6,794 bases of DNA from Bacteroidales bacterium UBA1179 (GCA_002309915.1 DBYT01000079.1:1-6794); one strand, 5' to 3'; positions 1 through 6,639 are shown, numbered from the stretch's first letter. A program made the numbers and translations. The notes: generated from the letters alone by a model not told the origin.

Positions 1-54
1 GTTTGATTTAGGTTGTTTATTATATCTAAAAACTTCTCTTTCTCCTTAAAAACG

Positions 55-88
55 GCGCAAAATTAAGAAATTCTTTTTACTTTCGCGC
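55..88. promoter_or_regulatory. Near-palindromic divergent promoter region
   Basis: The arms GCGC (55-58) and GCGC (85-88) bracket an A/T-rich inverted repeat. Positions 60-62 pair with 81-83 and 64-69 with 74-79, with one G-T pair, mismatches at 59/84 and 63/80, and almost no loop. Each arm carries a -7-like box in the Bacteroidetes TAnnTTTG style. TACTTTCG (78-85, plus strand, one mismatch) points at the 143-796 gene, and TAATTTTG (65-58 on the minus strand, exact match) points left out of the window. No clear TTTG -33 element is present for either. Bases 1-54 would be the leader of the leftward gene; no minus-strand ATG occurs in them, so its start codon must lie outside. The boxes are seen; promoter activity is inferred. 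Confidence 0.5.
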
Positions 89-142
89 ACAATTACTGAA
101 GTAATAAGGTTAAAACAATTTAAGATTAAAAGTACAAGCAAT

Positions 143-796
143 ATGGGCTTTTTCAAGAACCTATTCGGCAAAAAGACAGATCAGGTGGAAAACGTCGGTG
201 GAATGGAGGACTTTATGACTCTTATCCGCGTTTACCTGCAGGCTGAAATAGCAGGAAACCTGGGCATTACGAATATCAACATGCTCCCCGACCTGGCTAC
301 TTTCAAGCGCGGTCTCAAGATACAGACCCAGGGAAATAAATTAGGTGTAGCAGAGAAGACACGCTGCAAGAAGATGATGGGACAGATGTACGGCATATCC
401 GATGATTTCTTCAAGGAGATAGACTCATGCATCCGCAAGAACTGCCGCAACGTCACTTCCCTCCAGCCCTTCATGTTCCAGTTCCAGGGTTTCAGCTCTG
501 ACCTGATGATGCAGGTTGGAACCATCCTCAAGTGGAAGTTCCGCGTACCTTCATTCATGCGCGGCGCACTCAAGACCATGACCGAGGATGCAGTCCACAA
601 GATCATGACCAACAACTCATGGAAGGATGAGGCCAGTTACAAGACCGTATTCAGCATCCGTCAGTATCAGCAGCATCTGGGATTCAGCGAAAAATGGATG
701 AGCGAATATGCATTCAACACCCTCATTCTGGCCAAGAAGGAACCCCGCAGGAAAGAGGACCTGGAGGCTGCCCGTGAAATGCTCAAAAACAGATAA
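143..796 (+). CDS. Conserved-looking hypothetical protein, 217 aa
   Basis: I do not recognise the family. The protein is soluble-looking, with no signal peptide and no clear membrane span. It begins with a short amphipathic, basic segment (MGFFKNLFGKK), a style of N-terminus that in some proteins touches the membrane, although that is only a resemblance. It is rich in methionine (15 of 217) and in Lys/Arg, with three cysteines (75, 96, 101). A hydrophobic/aromatic stretch runs through residues 108-140, and the C-terminus is highly charged (198-217). The ATG at 143 is the first in frame after the promoter-like region and has an A-rich rather than Shine-Dalgarno leader, as is usual in Bacteroidetes. 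The codon use, with arginine mostly CGC/CGT like rny, and the full open frame argue that the gene is real. It stands alone, between the promoter at 55-88 and a weak terminator at 804-823. Confidence 0.85.
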   Translation: MGFFKNLFGKKTDQVENVGGMEDFMTLIRVYLQAEIAGNLGITNINMLPDLATFKRGLKIQTQGNKLGVAEKTRCKKMMGQMYGISDDFFKEIDSCIRKNCRNVTSLQPFMFQFQGFSSDLMMQVGTILKWKFRVPSFMRGALKTMTEDAVHKIMTNNSWKDEASYKTVFSIRQYQQHLGFSEKWMSEYAFNTLILAKKEPRRKEDLEAAREMLKNR

Positions 797-803
797 AAAA
801 CAG

Positions 804-823
804 GCCTTTCCAAGGGCGGTTTT
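804..823 (+). terminator. Weak candidate intrinsic terminator after the 217-aa gene
   Basis: GCCTT (804-808) pairs with AGGGC (813-817), including one G-U pair, around the loop TCCA. It is followed by GG and a four-T run (820-823), and preceded by an A-run at 794-800. The stem is short, so termination may be incomplete. Its place, just after the stop at 796 and before the -7 box at 837, fits the end of one transcription unit and the start of the next. Confidence 0.35.
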
Positions 824-836
824 AATATTATTTGAT

Positions 837-844
837 TATATTTG
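837..844 (+). promoter_or_regulatory. -7 promoter box upstream of the coiled-coil/zapA/rny operon
   Basis: TATATTTG is an exact match to the Bacteroidetes -7 consensus TAnnTTTG and lies 30 bp before the ATG at 875, giving a short plausible leader. The expected TTTG about 19 bp further upstream (near 814) is not there; the nearest similar bases are TTTC at 807-810. The surroundings are strongly A/T-rich. The box is seen; its use is inferred. Confidence 0.55.
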
Positions 845-874
845 TACATCAAATACTGATATTGTAATCAGAAT

Positions 875-1168
875 ATGACTGACGACGATTCCAGACTGAT
901 TGAACAGTTCGAGGGAAAGATCAGGAAACTGGTTGATCTCTACGATACCGTCAAAAGCAGCAATTCCCAGCTTCAGGGCCAATTGGAGGCCAAGGATCAG
1001 GAAATCAGGCTGTTGAAAGACCAGCTGGCCAATCTGCAGGAATCATATCAGAATTTGAAACGGTCTAAAGTCCTTGAGGTTTCGGGTCACGATATCGATG
1101 ACACCAAACGCAGGGTATCAGGACTGGTGCGCGAGATAGACCATTGCATCAAACTGTTAAACGTGTAA
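875..1168 (+). CDS. Small coiled-coil protein upstream of zapA (possible ZapB-like partner)
   Basis: A 97-residue cytoplasmic protein, acidic at the N-terminus. Residues about 8-65 show heptad-like Leu/Ile/Val spacing with many Gln, Glu and Lys, i.e. one long coiled coil. A distinct C-terminal segment (73-97) contains VSGLVREIDHCIKLLN. There is no signal peptide or membrane span. The gene ends 3 bp before zapA, so the two are almost surely co-transcribed and perhaps translationally coupled. E. coli ZapB is a similarly small, nearly all coiled-coil protein that binds ZapA at the Z-ring, so a ZapA-related role is a reasonable inference from size, shape and position. I see no sequence similarity strong enough to call it ZapB. 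The start is the first ATG after the -7 box at 837-844, without a clear Shine-Dalgarno sequence. Confidence 0.85.
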   Translation: MTDDDSRLIEQFEGKIRKLVDLYDTVKSSNSQLQGQLEAKDQEIRLLKDQLANLQESYQNLKRSKVLEVSGHDIDDTKRRVSGLVREIDHCIKLLNV

Positions 1169-1171
1169 CCT

Positions 1172-1492
1172 ATGGCAGAGGAGGCAATGGATGAATTGTT
1201 TGAAATCAAACTGATGGTAGGCGGAACGTACTACCCTCTGACCATCCGCAGAAAGGATGAGAGGCTGTACCGTGAAGCTGCCAGACGTATCAATGATAAA
1301 CTCAACCGTTACCGCGAGCATTTCCCGCAGTTGAGTGAAGAAAAATACTACGTGATGGCCGCCGTTCATATCGCTATGGTGAACGTCATGTTGGAGGACT
1401 TCAATGATACGGCTCCCTATAAGGAGAAGATACAGCAGATGGACAAGGAGCTTGACTCCATTCTTGACAACATCGCTGCTCCCCAGGAGTAA
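1172..1492 (+). CDS. zapA: Cell division protein ZapA
   Basis: ZapA is a small cytoplasmic protein that binds FtsZ, cross-links its filaments and stabilises the Z-ring at midcell. The 106 residues follow the family plan. An N-terminal beta-rich head (about 9-25, FEIKLMVGGTYYPLTI) is followed by the charged helix RKDERLYREAARRINDKL, then a helix with YYVMAAVHIAMVNVMLE (59-75), and finally a coiled-coil tail (82-100) used in dimer/tetramer formation. Length is typical. Two starts are possible: ATG 1172, 3 bp after the preceding stop, or ATG 1187 (residue 6), preceded by a GAGGAGG run only 2-3 bases away, which is too close for an ideal ribosome site. I keep 1172 because of the tight operon spacing. 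The structured RNA follows directly downstream, the same neighbour that zapA has in E. coli (ssrS). Confidence 0.95.
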   Translation: MAEEAMDELFEIKLMVGGTYYPLTIRRKDERLYREAARRINDKLNRYREHFPQLSEEKYYVMAAVHIAMVNVMLEDFNDTAPYKEKIQQMDKELDSILDNIAAPQE

Positions 1493-1493
1493 G

Positions 1494-1604
1494 ATTCCGG
1501 ACATTTCACAACGAGGTTTACGCGCACTTTCCTGTCAGAAAGGTGGTCTCCCAACCTTTCCGTAGCAGGTCAGTGCGTATTATATATACACATAACGGGA
1601 GATA
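1494..1604 (+). ncRNA. ssrS: Candidate 6S RNA (6S-Flavo-like), ends approximate
   Basis: 6S RNA mimics an open promoter and sequesters the housekeeping RNA polymerase holoenzyme. The 116-base zapA-rny gap folds into a long interrupted arm. GCGCAC (1522-1527) pairs with GTGCGT (1573-1578), CCTG (1531-1534) with CAGG (1566-1569), and GAAAGGTGG (1538-1546) with CCA (1551-1553) plus CCTTTC (1555-1560), with a TCTC loop and one bulged A. A weaker outer stem, 1494-1500 with 1596-1603, would close a large bubble, which is the 6S layout. Position supports it: 6S RNA sits just downstream of zapA in E. coli and other bacteria, and Bacteroidetes have a short 6S variant. No own promoter is evident, so it may be processed from the operon transcript. 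Alternative: a cis-acting leader controlling rny. The arm is seen; the family call is inferred. Confidence 0.6.
1597..1601 (+). promoter_or_regulatory. Shine-Dalgarno-like site of rny
   Basis: GGGAG ends 7 bases before the ATG at 1609, a good spacing for ribosome binding and unusual in this window, where most starts lack such a site. It supports 1609 as the rny start. The same bases would take part in the weak outer stem proposed for the upstream structured RNA (1494-1500 with 1596-1603), so RNA folding could hide it. Confidence 0.45.
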
Positions 1605-1608
1605 GACT

Positions 1609-3141
1609 ATGTTATACATTATTTCAGCATTTGTTGGACTGATGGTTGGCGCAGTGGTTGCGTACATCCTTTCCAACAGCAGATTAAATAAGAAGGTCCA
1701 GAGTCGTCTGGAAGAGGCTGAGAACCAGGCAGAAGCCATCAAGCGTGACAAGCTGCTTGAAGTAAAGGAGAAATTCCTGAATAAAAAGGCAGAACTGGAG
1801 AAAGAGGTCCAGATCCGTGACCAGAAACTCCAGCAGAATGAGAACCGTCTGCGTCAGAAAGAGATGCAGCTCAACCAGCGCCAGGGTGACCTGCAGCGCA
1901 AACATCAGGAGGCCGATGCCGTTCGTGAGAACCTCGAAGCCCAGATGTCAGTGATTGAAGGTAAAAAGGAAGAACTCGAGAAACTCCAGATGCAGGAGCG
2001 CGAGAAACTTGAAGTTATAAGCGGTCTCTCGGCAGAGGATGCAAAGAACCGTCTTATTGAATCACTCAAGGAGGAGGCCAAGACCGAGGCAGCATCATAC
2101 ATCAACGAGATTATGGATGACGCCAAGATGACCGCCAGCAAGGAAGCCAAGAAGATCGTCATACAGACCATACAGCGCATCGGCACTGAGACAGCCATAG
2201 AGAACTCAGTAACCGTATTCCACATAGAGAACGATGAGATGAAGGGCCGTATCATCGGCCGTGAGGGACGTAACATCCGCGCAATCGAGGCCGCCTGCGG
2301 CGTTGAAATCGTGGTTGATGACACCCCTGAGGCTATCGTAATATCAGCCTTCGATCCCGTACGCCGTGAGATTGCCCGTCTGGCTCTGCACCAGCTGGTT
2401 GCCGACGGCCGTATCCACCCCGCCCGTATCGAGGAGGTTGTAGCCAAGGTACAGAAGCAGGTTGAGGATGAGATCATCGAAACCGGTAAGCGCACAACCA
2501 TTGACCTGGGTATCCATGGTCTTCACCCCGAGCTTATCCGCCTGATAGGTAAGATGAAATACCGTTCATCATACGGTCAGAACCTGTTGCAGCACGCACG
2601 TGAGACCGCGAACCTCTGCGCCGTCATGGCTGCCGAGTTGGGACTCAACCCCAAGAAGGCAAAACGCGCCGGCTTGCTTCATGATATAGGTAAGGTGCCC
2701 GATGAGGAGACCGAGATGGCACATGCCGAGTACGGTATGCGTCTGGCCGAAAAGTACAAGGAGAAACCGGATATCTGCAATGCCATCGGTGCCCACCATG
2801 AGGAGTGTGAGATGACCAGCCTCATAGCACCTATCGTACAGATATGCGATGCCATTTCAGGTGCCCGTCCCGGTGCTCGCCGTGAGATTGTCGAGGCATA
2901 CATCAAGCGTCTCAATGACCTTGAGAAGATTGCCCTCTCCTATCCCGGCGTAACCAAGACCTACGCCATCCAGGCCGGTCGTGAGCTCCGCGTAATAGTT
3001 GGAGCCGATAAGATTGACGACAAGCAGACAGAGCAGCTCTCCGCCGAGATTGCACAGAAGATCCAGAACGAAATGACCTACCCCGGTCAGGTAAAGATCA
3101 CAGTCATCCGCGAAACCCGCGCCGTCAACTACGCACGATAA
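1609..3141 (+). CDS. rny: Ribonuclease Y
   Basis: Membrane-anchored endoribonuclease that starts decay of many mRNAs. The 510 residues show the full family order. An N-terminal membrane anchor (about 2-22) is followed by a long charged coiled coil (about 25-150), a KH RNA-binding domain around 205-265 with the GxxG signature GRIIGREGRN (213-222), and an HD metal-dependent phosphodiesterase domain (about 325-420). The metal ligands are visible: H329 (NLLQHARE), H358-D359 (LLHDIGK), H396/H397 (GAHHEE) and D414 (QICDA). The conserved C-terminal region ends VKITVIRETRAVNYAR. Length is close to the usual 520 residues and nothing is missing. Start ATG 1609 follows GGGAG with 7-base spacing and places the anchor at the very N-terminus. 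Arginine codons I checked are nearly all CGT/CGC. The secreted CotH gene follows after 6 bp. Confidence 0.98.
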   Translation: MLYIISAFVGLMVGAVVAYILSNSRLNKKVQSRLEEAENQAEAIKRDKLLEVKEKFLNKKAELEKEVQIRDQKLQQNENRLRQKEMQLNQRQGDLQRKHQEADAVRENLEAQMSVIEGKKEELEKLQMQEREKLEVISGLSAEDAKNRLIESLKEEAKTEAASYINEIMDDAKMTASKEAKKIVIQTIQRIGTETAIENSVTVFHIENDEMKGRIIGREGRNIRAIEAACGVEIVVDDTPEAIVISAFDPVRREIARLALHQLVADGRIHPARIEEVVAKVQKQVEDEIIETGKRTTIDLGIHGLHPELIRLIGKMKYRSSYGQNLLQHARETANLCAVMAAELGLNPKKAKRAGLLHDIGKVPDEETEMAHAEYGMRLAEKYKEKPDICNAIGAHHEECEMTSLIAPIVQICDAISGARPGARREIVEAYIKRLNDLEKIALSYPGVTKTYAIQAGRELRVIVGADKIDDKQTEQLSAEIAQKIQNEMTYPGQVKITVIRETRAVNYAR

Positions 3142-3147
3142 CATATT

Positions 3148-5979
3148 ATGAAAGGCTTGAAGCGATTGTTACTGCTGACAATTGTGGTATTGCCTCAATC
3201 AATTGTCAGAGCCGGTTCAAATGAATCGGCTTTGGTTATTAATGAAATCATGCCGGCAAACATTGACGTTTGCATGGACCCCTCATTCAACTACGGCAGC
3301 TGGATTGAACTGTACAACAAATCCGCTCAGGACATAGACATAACCGGCTGGTATCTGAGCGATGATGCGGCCGACAGGCAGCAATGCCCGTTGGGCAACC
3401 GCTCCAGAATAGTCAAAGCAGGTGGCTTTCTGACCCTATGGTTCGGCCATCTGGATGATTACTGCCTCAACCAGATTGAGTTCAGCATGGATTATGACAG
3501 CGGCCATGTATATCTGTTCGATACCGGCGGCAGTGAGATATGCAGCGTAGAGTATCAGGCCATCCCTGCCAGAATATCCTACGCACGTACCACTGACGGC
3601 GGAGACACCTGGAGTATGACCGGTTACCCCACTCCGGGCGCCACCAACACCACCAGCAAGTTTGCATCGGCCCAACTGGCGGCACCTAAGGTCAATACTG
3701 ACTCCAGGATATACACCGGGCAGATGTCTTTCAACGTTGACGTTCCCCAGGGAGCCACCCTGTATTACACGCTTAATGGCTCCACGCCTGCTCCGGGCAA
3801 AGATGGAACCTATATCGGAGGATCAAGTTTCAACGTAACCGGTTCGGAGGTATACCGTTTCCGTCTGTACAAGGACGGTATGTTGCCCAGCCCCGTCACC
3901 ACCCGTTCGTTCATCAAGACGGCCAATAATTACGGTGTACCCGTAGTATCCATTGTCACGGACCGCGAGGGTCTGTACAACACCAATTACGGCATGTGGG
4001 CCATCGGTCCCAACGGAAAAGCCGGTAACGGACGCAGCGACCTCTGCAACTGGAACCGCGACTGGGACCGCTCGGTCAATATCGAGATATTTGACACCTA
4101 CGGCAATGTCATACTAAGCCAGGAGGCCGAGATAACCCCGTCGGGCCGATACAGCCGCGCAAACACCCCGCATCCCTTCAAGATCAAAGCCAAGAAGAAA
4201 TTCGGTTACGACAACTATTTCCCCTTCACTCCATTCAGTGACAAGCCCTATAACAAGTACCAGTCATTGAAATTCCGCAGCGGAGGAAACAACTATCAGG
4301 CACGCCTCAAGGATGCCGCCCTCCAGACCATAATACAGCGTTCAGGTCTCAATCTGGATTGCCAGTCATATCAGCCCGTACATCACTATATCAATGGCCA
4401 GTATCAAGGCATCATAAACATCCGCGAGCCCAACAACAAGGACTACGCCTACTCCAACTACGGATTTGATGAGGATGAGGTGGATTGCTTCAAACTGGAT
4501 CACAACAACGGAGGCGGAGGATTCACCCTTACCGAGGGTAGCCGTGACGGATGGGACGAATGGGTCCAGCTGGCCCAAACAGCCTATAATGATCTGGCAT
4601 ACAAGCGCATCTGTGAGATAGTTGATGTTGAGGAGTTCGCCAATTACATGGCTGTCGAGTTCTTCCTGGCCAACGAGGACTGGCCCAGAAACAACATCAA
4701 GGCATTCCGCCACAAGGATGACGGACGTTTCCGGTTTGTAGTCTTTGACCTGGACCATTCATTCGGATCAGTCAACGAGGTAAAGGACATAGATCCTTTC
4801 TTATCATTTGATTCACAGGAATACTATCCGGAAGGCGGTTACAAGGCCGCAATGGTGACTGTATTCCACAACATGCTCCAGAATGCCGCCTTCCGCAAAC
4901 TGTTTGTAGACAGTTACTCCATAATTGCAAGTTCCGTCTTTTACACCGACCGTGTCGAGTCTGTGGTAAATGAGTTGTCTGCCCGTGCCGCGACAGAAAT
5001 GTCTTTCAATGGAGAATCTCCTGCAGCCGATTCCATCCTGATATTAAACGCATTAGGCAAAAGCCATTACAATGACTACAAAAACAAAAGGACCGATCAG
5101 CTTATAAGTTGGAAATACGCCAGACTGAGCGGAACCACAAAAGTGTACAGGGTCATCAAATCAGATCTGTCCCAATCAGTGCTGACATTGAACGGTCTGC
5201 CCATACCATACAACAGGCTCTTTGGTGACGTATTCCTTCCTGCCAAAGTGAAAGCCACAGCACCTGCAGGTTACAGATTTGCCGGATGGTTGGACGCATA
5301 CGGAAATCTCATATCAACCGATTCAGTCTTTGATCTCAGTGCCAATGACAAGTATGTATCAGCCTCTTTCACAAAGGATGATGTGATTGAACGTCCCGTC
5401 AGAATCAATGAGATAAGCGCATCAAATGACGTATTCATGAATGAATCATTCAAAAAGCATGACTGGATAGAGCTTTACAATGCCACATCCGACAGGATCG
5501 ATGTCAGCGGAATGTATCTGTCCGACAACATAAACCAGCCTCTTAAATACGCCCTGCCCCAAGGCACCTCCATTCCGGCCAGAGGTTATCTGGTCATATG
5601 GTGTGACAAGGAGACCGGAACCAAACTGCATGCGCCCTTCAAGCTTGACAACAAGAATGGAAGTGCGGTAGTATTGACTGCCAGTGACAGATCATGGGCC
5701 GATACCCTTATCTACAACTCCCACACCGGTTTCCAGAGTGTAGGATTGTATCCCAACGGAGGCAGTACGTCATACATAATGAACCGCCCCAGTCTTGGCA
5801 AGTCCAACAACCGTAACAGTTATGACCTGTTTGACCGCACAATAATATCTGGTATAGCAGCTCTGCTGAATACGCCCAGGAATGAGATCATATACAATCT
5901 GGTGGGACAACCGGTAACCAATCCTCAACCCGGACAGTTGTATATAAAGAACGGGCGCAAGTTCTATTACAAACCCTGA
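3148..5979 (+). CDS. Secreted CotH-family atypical kinase with two lamin-tail domains
   Basis: A 943-residue exported protein. The signal peptide is residues 1-22 (Lys/Arg, Leu-rich core, VRA before G23), with no lipobox Cys. Lamin-tail-like domain 1 spans about 28-165 (VINEIMPANID, WIELYN, GWYLSDD). A beta domain resembling chitobiase/hexosaminidase C-terminal modules spans about 178-257 (ATLYYTLNGSTPAPG). The CotH core is about 263-660, with INIREPNNKDY, the motif NEDWPRNN (509-516) and VVFDLDHSFG (531-540); D511 and D534/D536 are the likely catalytic acids. Next is a short B-repeat-like segment (about 664-743, AGYRFAGWLD), then lamin-tail domain 2 (751-890, RINEISASND, WIELYN, MYLSDN). The tail is YNLVGQPV...LYIKNGRKFYYK, similar to short C-terminal tails of Bacteroidales exported proteins. 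B. subtilis CotH phosphorylates spore-coat proteins; the substrate here is unknown. The gene starts 6 bp after rny and has no promoter of its own that I can see. Confidence 0.93.
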   Translation: MKGLKRLLLLTIVVLPQSIVRAGSNESALVINEIMPANIDVCMDPSFNYGSWIELYNKSAQDIDITGWYLSDDAADRQQCPLGNRSRIVKAGGFLTLWFGHLDDYCLNQIEFSMDYDSGHVYLFDTGGSEICSVEYQAIPARISYARTTDGGDTWSMTGYPTPGATNTTSKFASAQLAAPKVNTDSRIYTGQMSFNVDVPQGATLYYTLNGSTPAPGKDGTYIGGSSFNVTGSEVYRFRLYKDGMLPSPVTTRSFIKTANNYGVPVVSIVTDREGLYNTNYGMWAIGPNGKAGNGRSDLCNWNRDWDRSVNIEIFDTYGNVILSQEAEITPSGRYSRANTPHPFKIKAKKKFGYDNYFPFTPFSDKPYNKYQSLKFRSGGNNYQARLKDAALQTIIQRSGLNLDCQSYQPVHHYINGQYQGIINIREPNNKDYAYSNYGFDEDEVDCFKLDHNNGGGGFTLTEGSRDGWDEWVQLAQTAYNDLAYKRICEIVDVEEFANYMAVEFFLANEDWPRNNIKAFRHKDDGRFRFVVFDLDHSFGSVNEVKDIDPFLSFDSQEYYPEGGYKAAMVTVFHNMLQNAAFRKLFVDSYSIIASSVFYTDRVESVVNELSARAATEMSFNGESPAADSILILNALGKSHYNDYKNKRTDQLISWKYARLSGTTKVYRVIKSDLSQSVLTLNGLPIPYNRLFGDVFLPAKVKATAPAGYRFAGWLDAYGNLISTDSVFDLSANDKYVSASFTKDDVIERPVRINEISASNDVFMNESFKKHDWIELYNATSDRIDVSGMYLSDNINQPLKYALPQGTSIPARGYLVIWCDKETGTKLHAPFKLDNKNGSAVVLTASDRSWADTLIYNSHTGFQSVGLYPNGGSTSYIMNRPSLGKSNNRNSYDLFDRTIISGIAALLNTPRNEIIYNLVGQPVTNPQPGQLYIKNGRKFYYKP

Positions 5980-6623
5980 CTTTTGATACAATCAGAATAA
6001 GCCGCTTCAAACATCGCTCTGAGGCGGCTTTCATTATGAATAATGGAGCGCAGCGCAGCCAATCCTTCGGCATTGCGGGACTCCGGAATCCACAGTTTCA
6101 GATAGCCGCCCTCATCATACTTTTCGGCCATATGCTCACATGTACGCCTCCAATGGCCCTCCTTGTCAAGTTCCGGATAATGCTTGAAACCGTACTGCAC
6201 GGTACGCAGAATAATACTCTCAGGAATAATCTGACGGTCAGCCTCGGCAATGATCTTTCCGTAAACACTCCTTGGCTCGTGGTCCGATGAAGCTCTGTGG
6301 TCCTCGGCAGCCTGTGCAATAACCTCAATCTGATCCTGCGTAAACCACTCTCCCAGCCTCTTGTCAGAACGTATTATCCTACCCGATTCCAAATGATGAG
6401 TCTTACGGTCTACGCTCAAACCAGTATCATGGTAAGCCGCAGCCGCATACACCATATCCACATCAACAGGATAAAACCCAGCCAGTCTGACAGCCTCCGC
6501 AATAACGGCCAGCACATGCTCTCGCCCATGTCCCGCATCAAACCCGTCATACCTAGGAATGACCGTTCCCTCTATGTAGTCTACCAGAGATTTATTCATA
6601 ACCTCCTCAAAATTAGGAAACAT
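5967..6623 (-). CDS. HD-domain metal-dependent phosphohydrolase
   Basis: A 218-residue soluble protein of the HD superfamily, which hydrolyses phosphate esters, often of nucleotides; the substrate cannot be told from sequence. The ligand pattern is complete: H36 (GHGREHVL), H65-D66 (AAYHDTG), H109 (EDHRASS) and D129 (IIAEADRQI). H77 in HHLESGRII and the segment PRSVYGKIIAEADR are further marks of this subfamily. A helical C-terminal part (about 150-218) follows. There is no signal peptide or membrane span. Two starts are possible: ATG at 6623 (taken) or residue 9, ATG at 6599, which follows GAGGAGG by only 2 bases. The gene converges on the CotH gene with a 13-bp overlap of the two 3' ends, and diverges from ssrA with a 43-bp spacer. 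It carries the CotH terminator hairpin antisense within its last codons. Confidence 0.9.
   Translation of the reverse strand: MFPNFEEVMNKSLVDYIEGTVIPRYDGFDAGHGREHVLAVIAEAVRLAGFYPVDVDMVYAAAAYHDTGLSVDRKTHHLESGRIIRSDKRLGEWFTQDQIEVIAQAAEDHRASSDHEPRSVYGKIIAEADRQIIPESIILRTVQYGFKHYPELDKEGHWRRTCEHMAEKYDEGGYLKLWIPESRNAEGLAALRSIIHNESRLRAMFEAAYSDCIKSQGL
5999..6031 (+). terminator. Bidirectional-looking terminator hairpin for the CotH operon
   Basis: AAGCCGCTTC (5999-6008) pairs with GAGGCGGCTT (6021-6030) through ten bp, one of them G-U, around a 12-base loop. On the plus strand TTTCATTA follows; on the minus strand TTATT follows. It starts 20 bp after the CotH stop and is the only strong hairpin there, so it most likely ends the rny-CotH transcript. 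It lies inside the last codons of the convergent HD gene, so it must also encode protein on the other strand. The U-run is short, so efficiency is uncertain. Confidence 0.65.
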
Positions 6624-6639
6624 TTTGTAATTTCGCAGC

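Noticed and set aside
1177..1189. AGAGGAGG before ATG 1187 as proof of a downstream zapA start
   Set aside because: The spacing is only 2-3 bases, the run simply encodes Glu-Glu, Bacteroidetes rarely depend on such sites, and ATG 1172 fits the 3-bp operon gap. The HD gene shows the same GAGGAGG plus ATG pattern at its ninth codon, treated likewise.
1522..1578. The zapA-rny hairpin as an intrinsic terminator of zapA
   Set aside because: No U-run follows the stem (ATTATATATA instead), and the arm has several internal loops, unlike a terminator; the 6S/leader reading fits better.
1905..2501. 198-codon minus-strand open frame opposite rny
   Set aside because: The plus strand encodes canonical RNase Y through the KH and HD domains. 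The antisense product is Ser/Arg/Ile-rich with no recognisable motif, as expected of a shadow frame.
4366..4758. 130-codon minus-strand open frame inside the CotH gene
   Set aside because: It is opposite the conserved catalytic core of CotH and is valine/leucine-rich without motif; a shadow frame.
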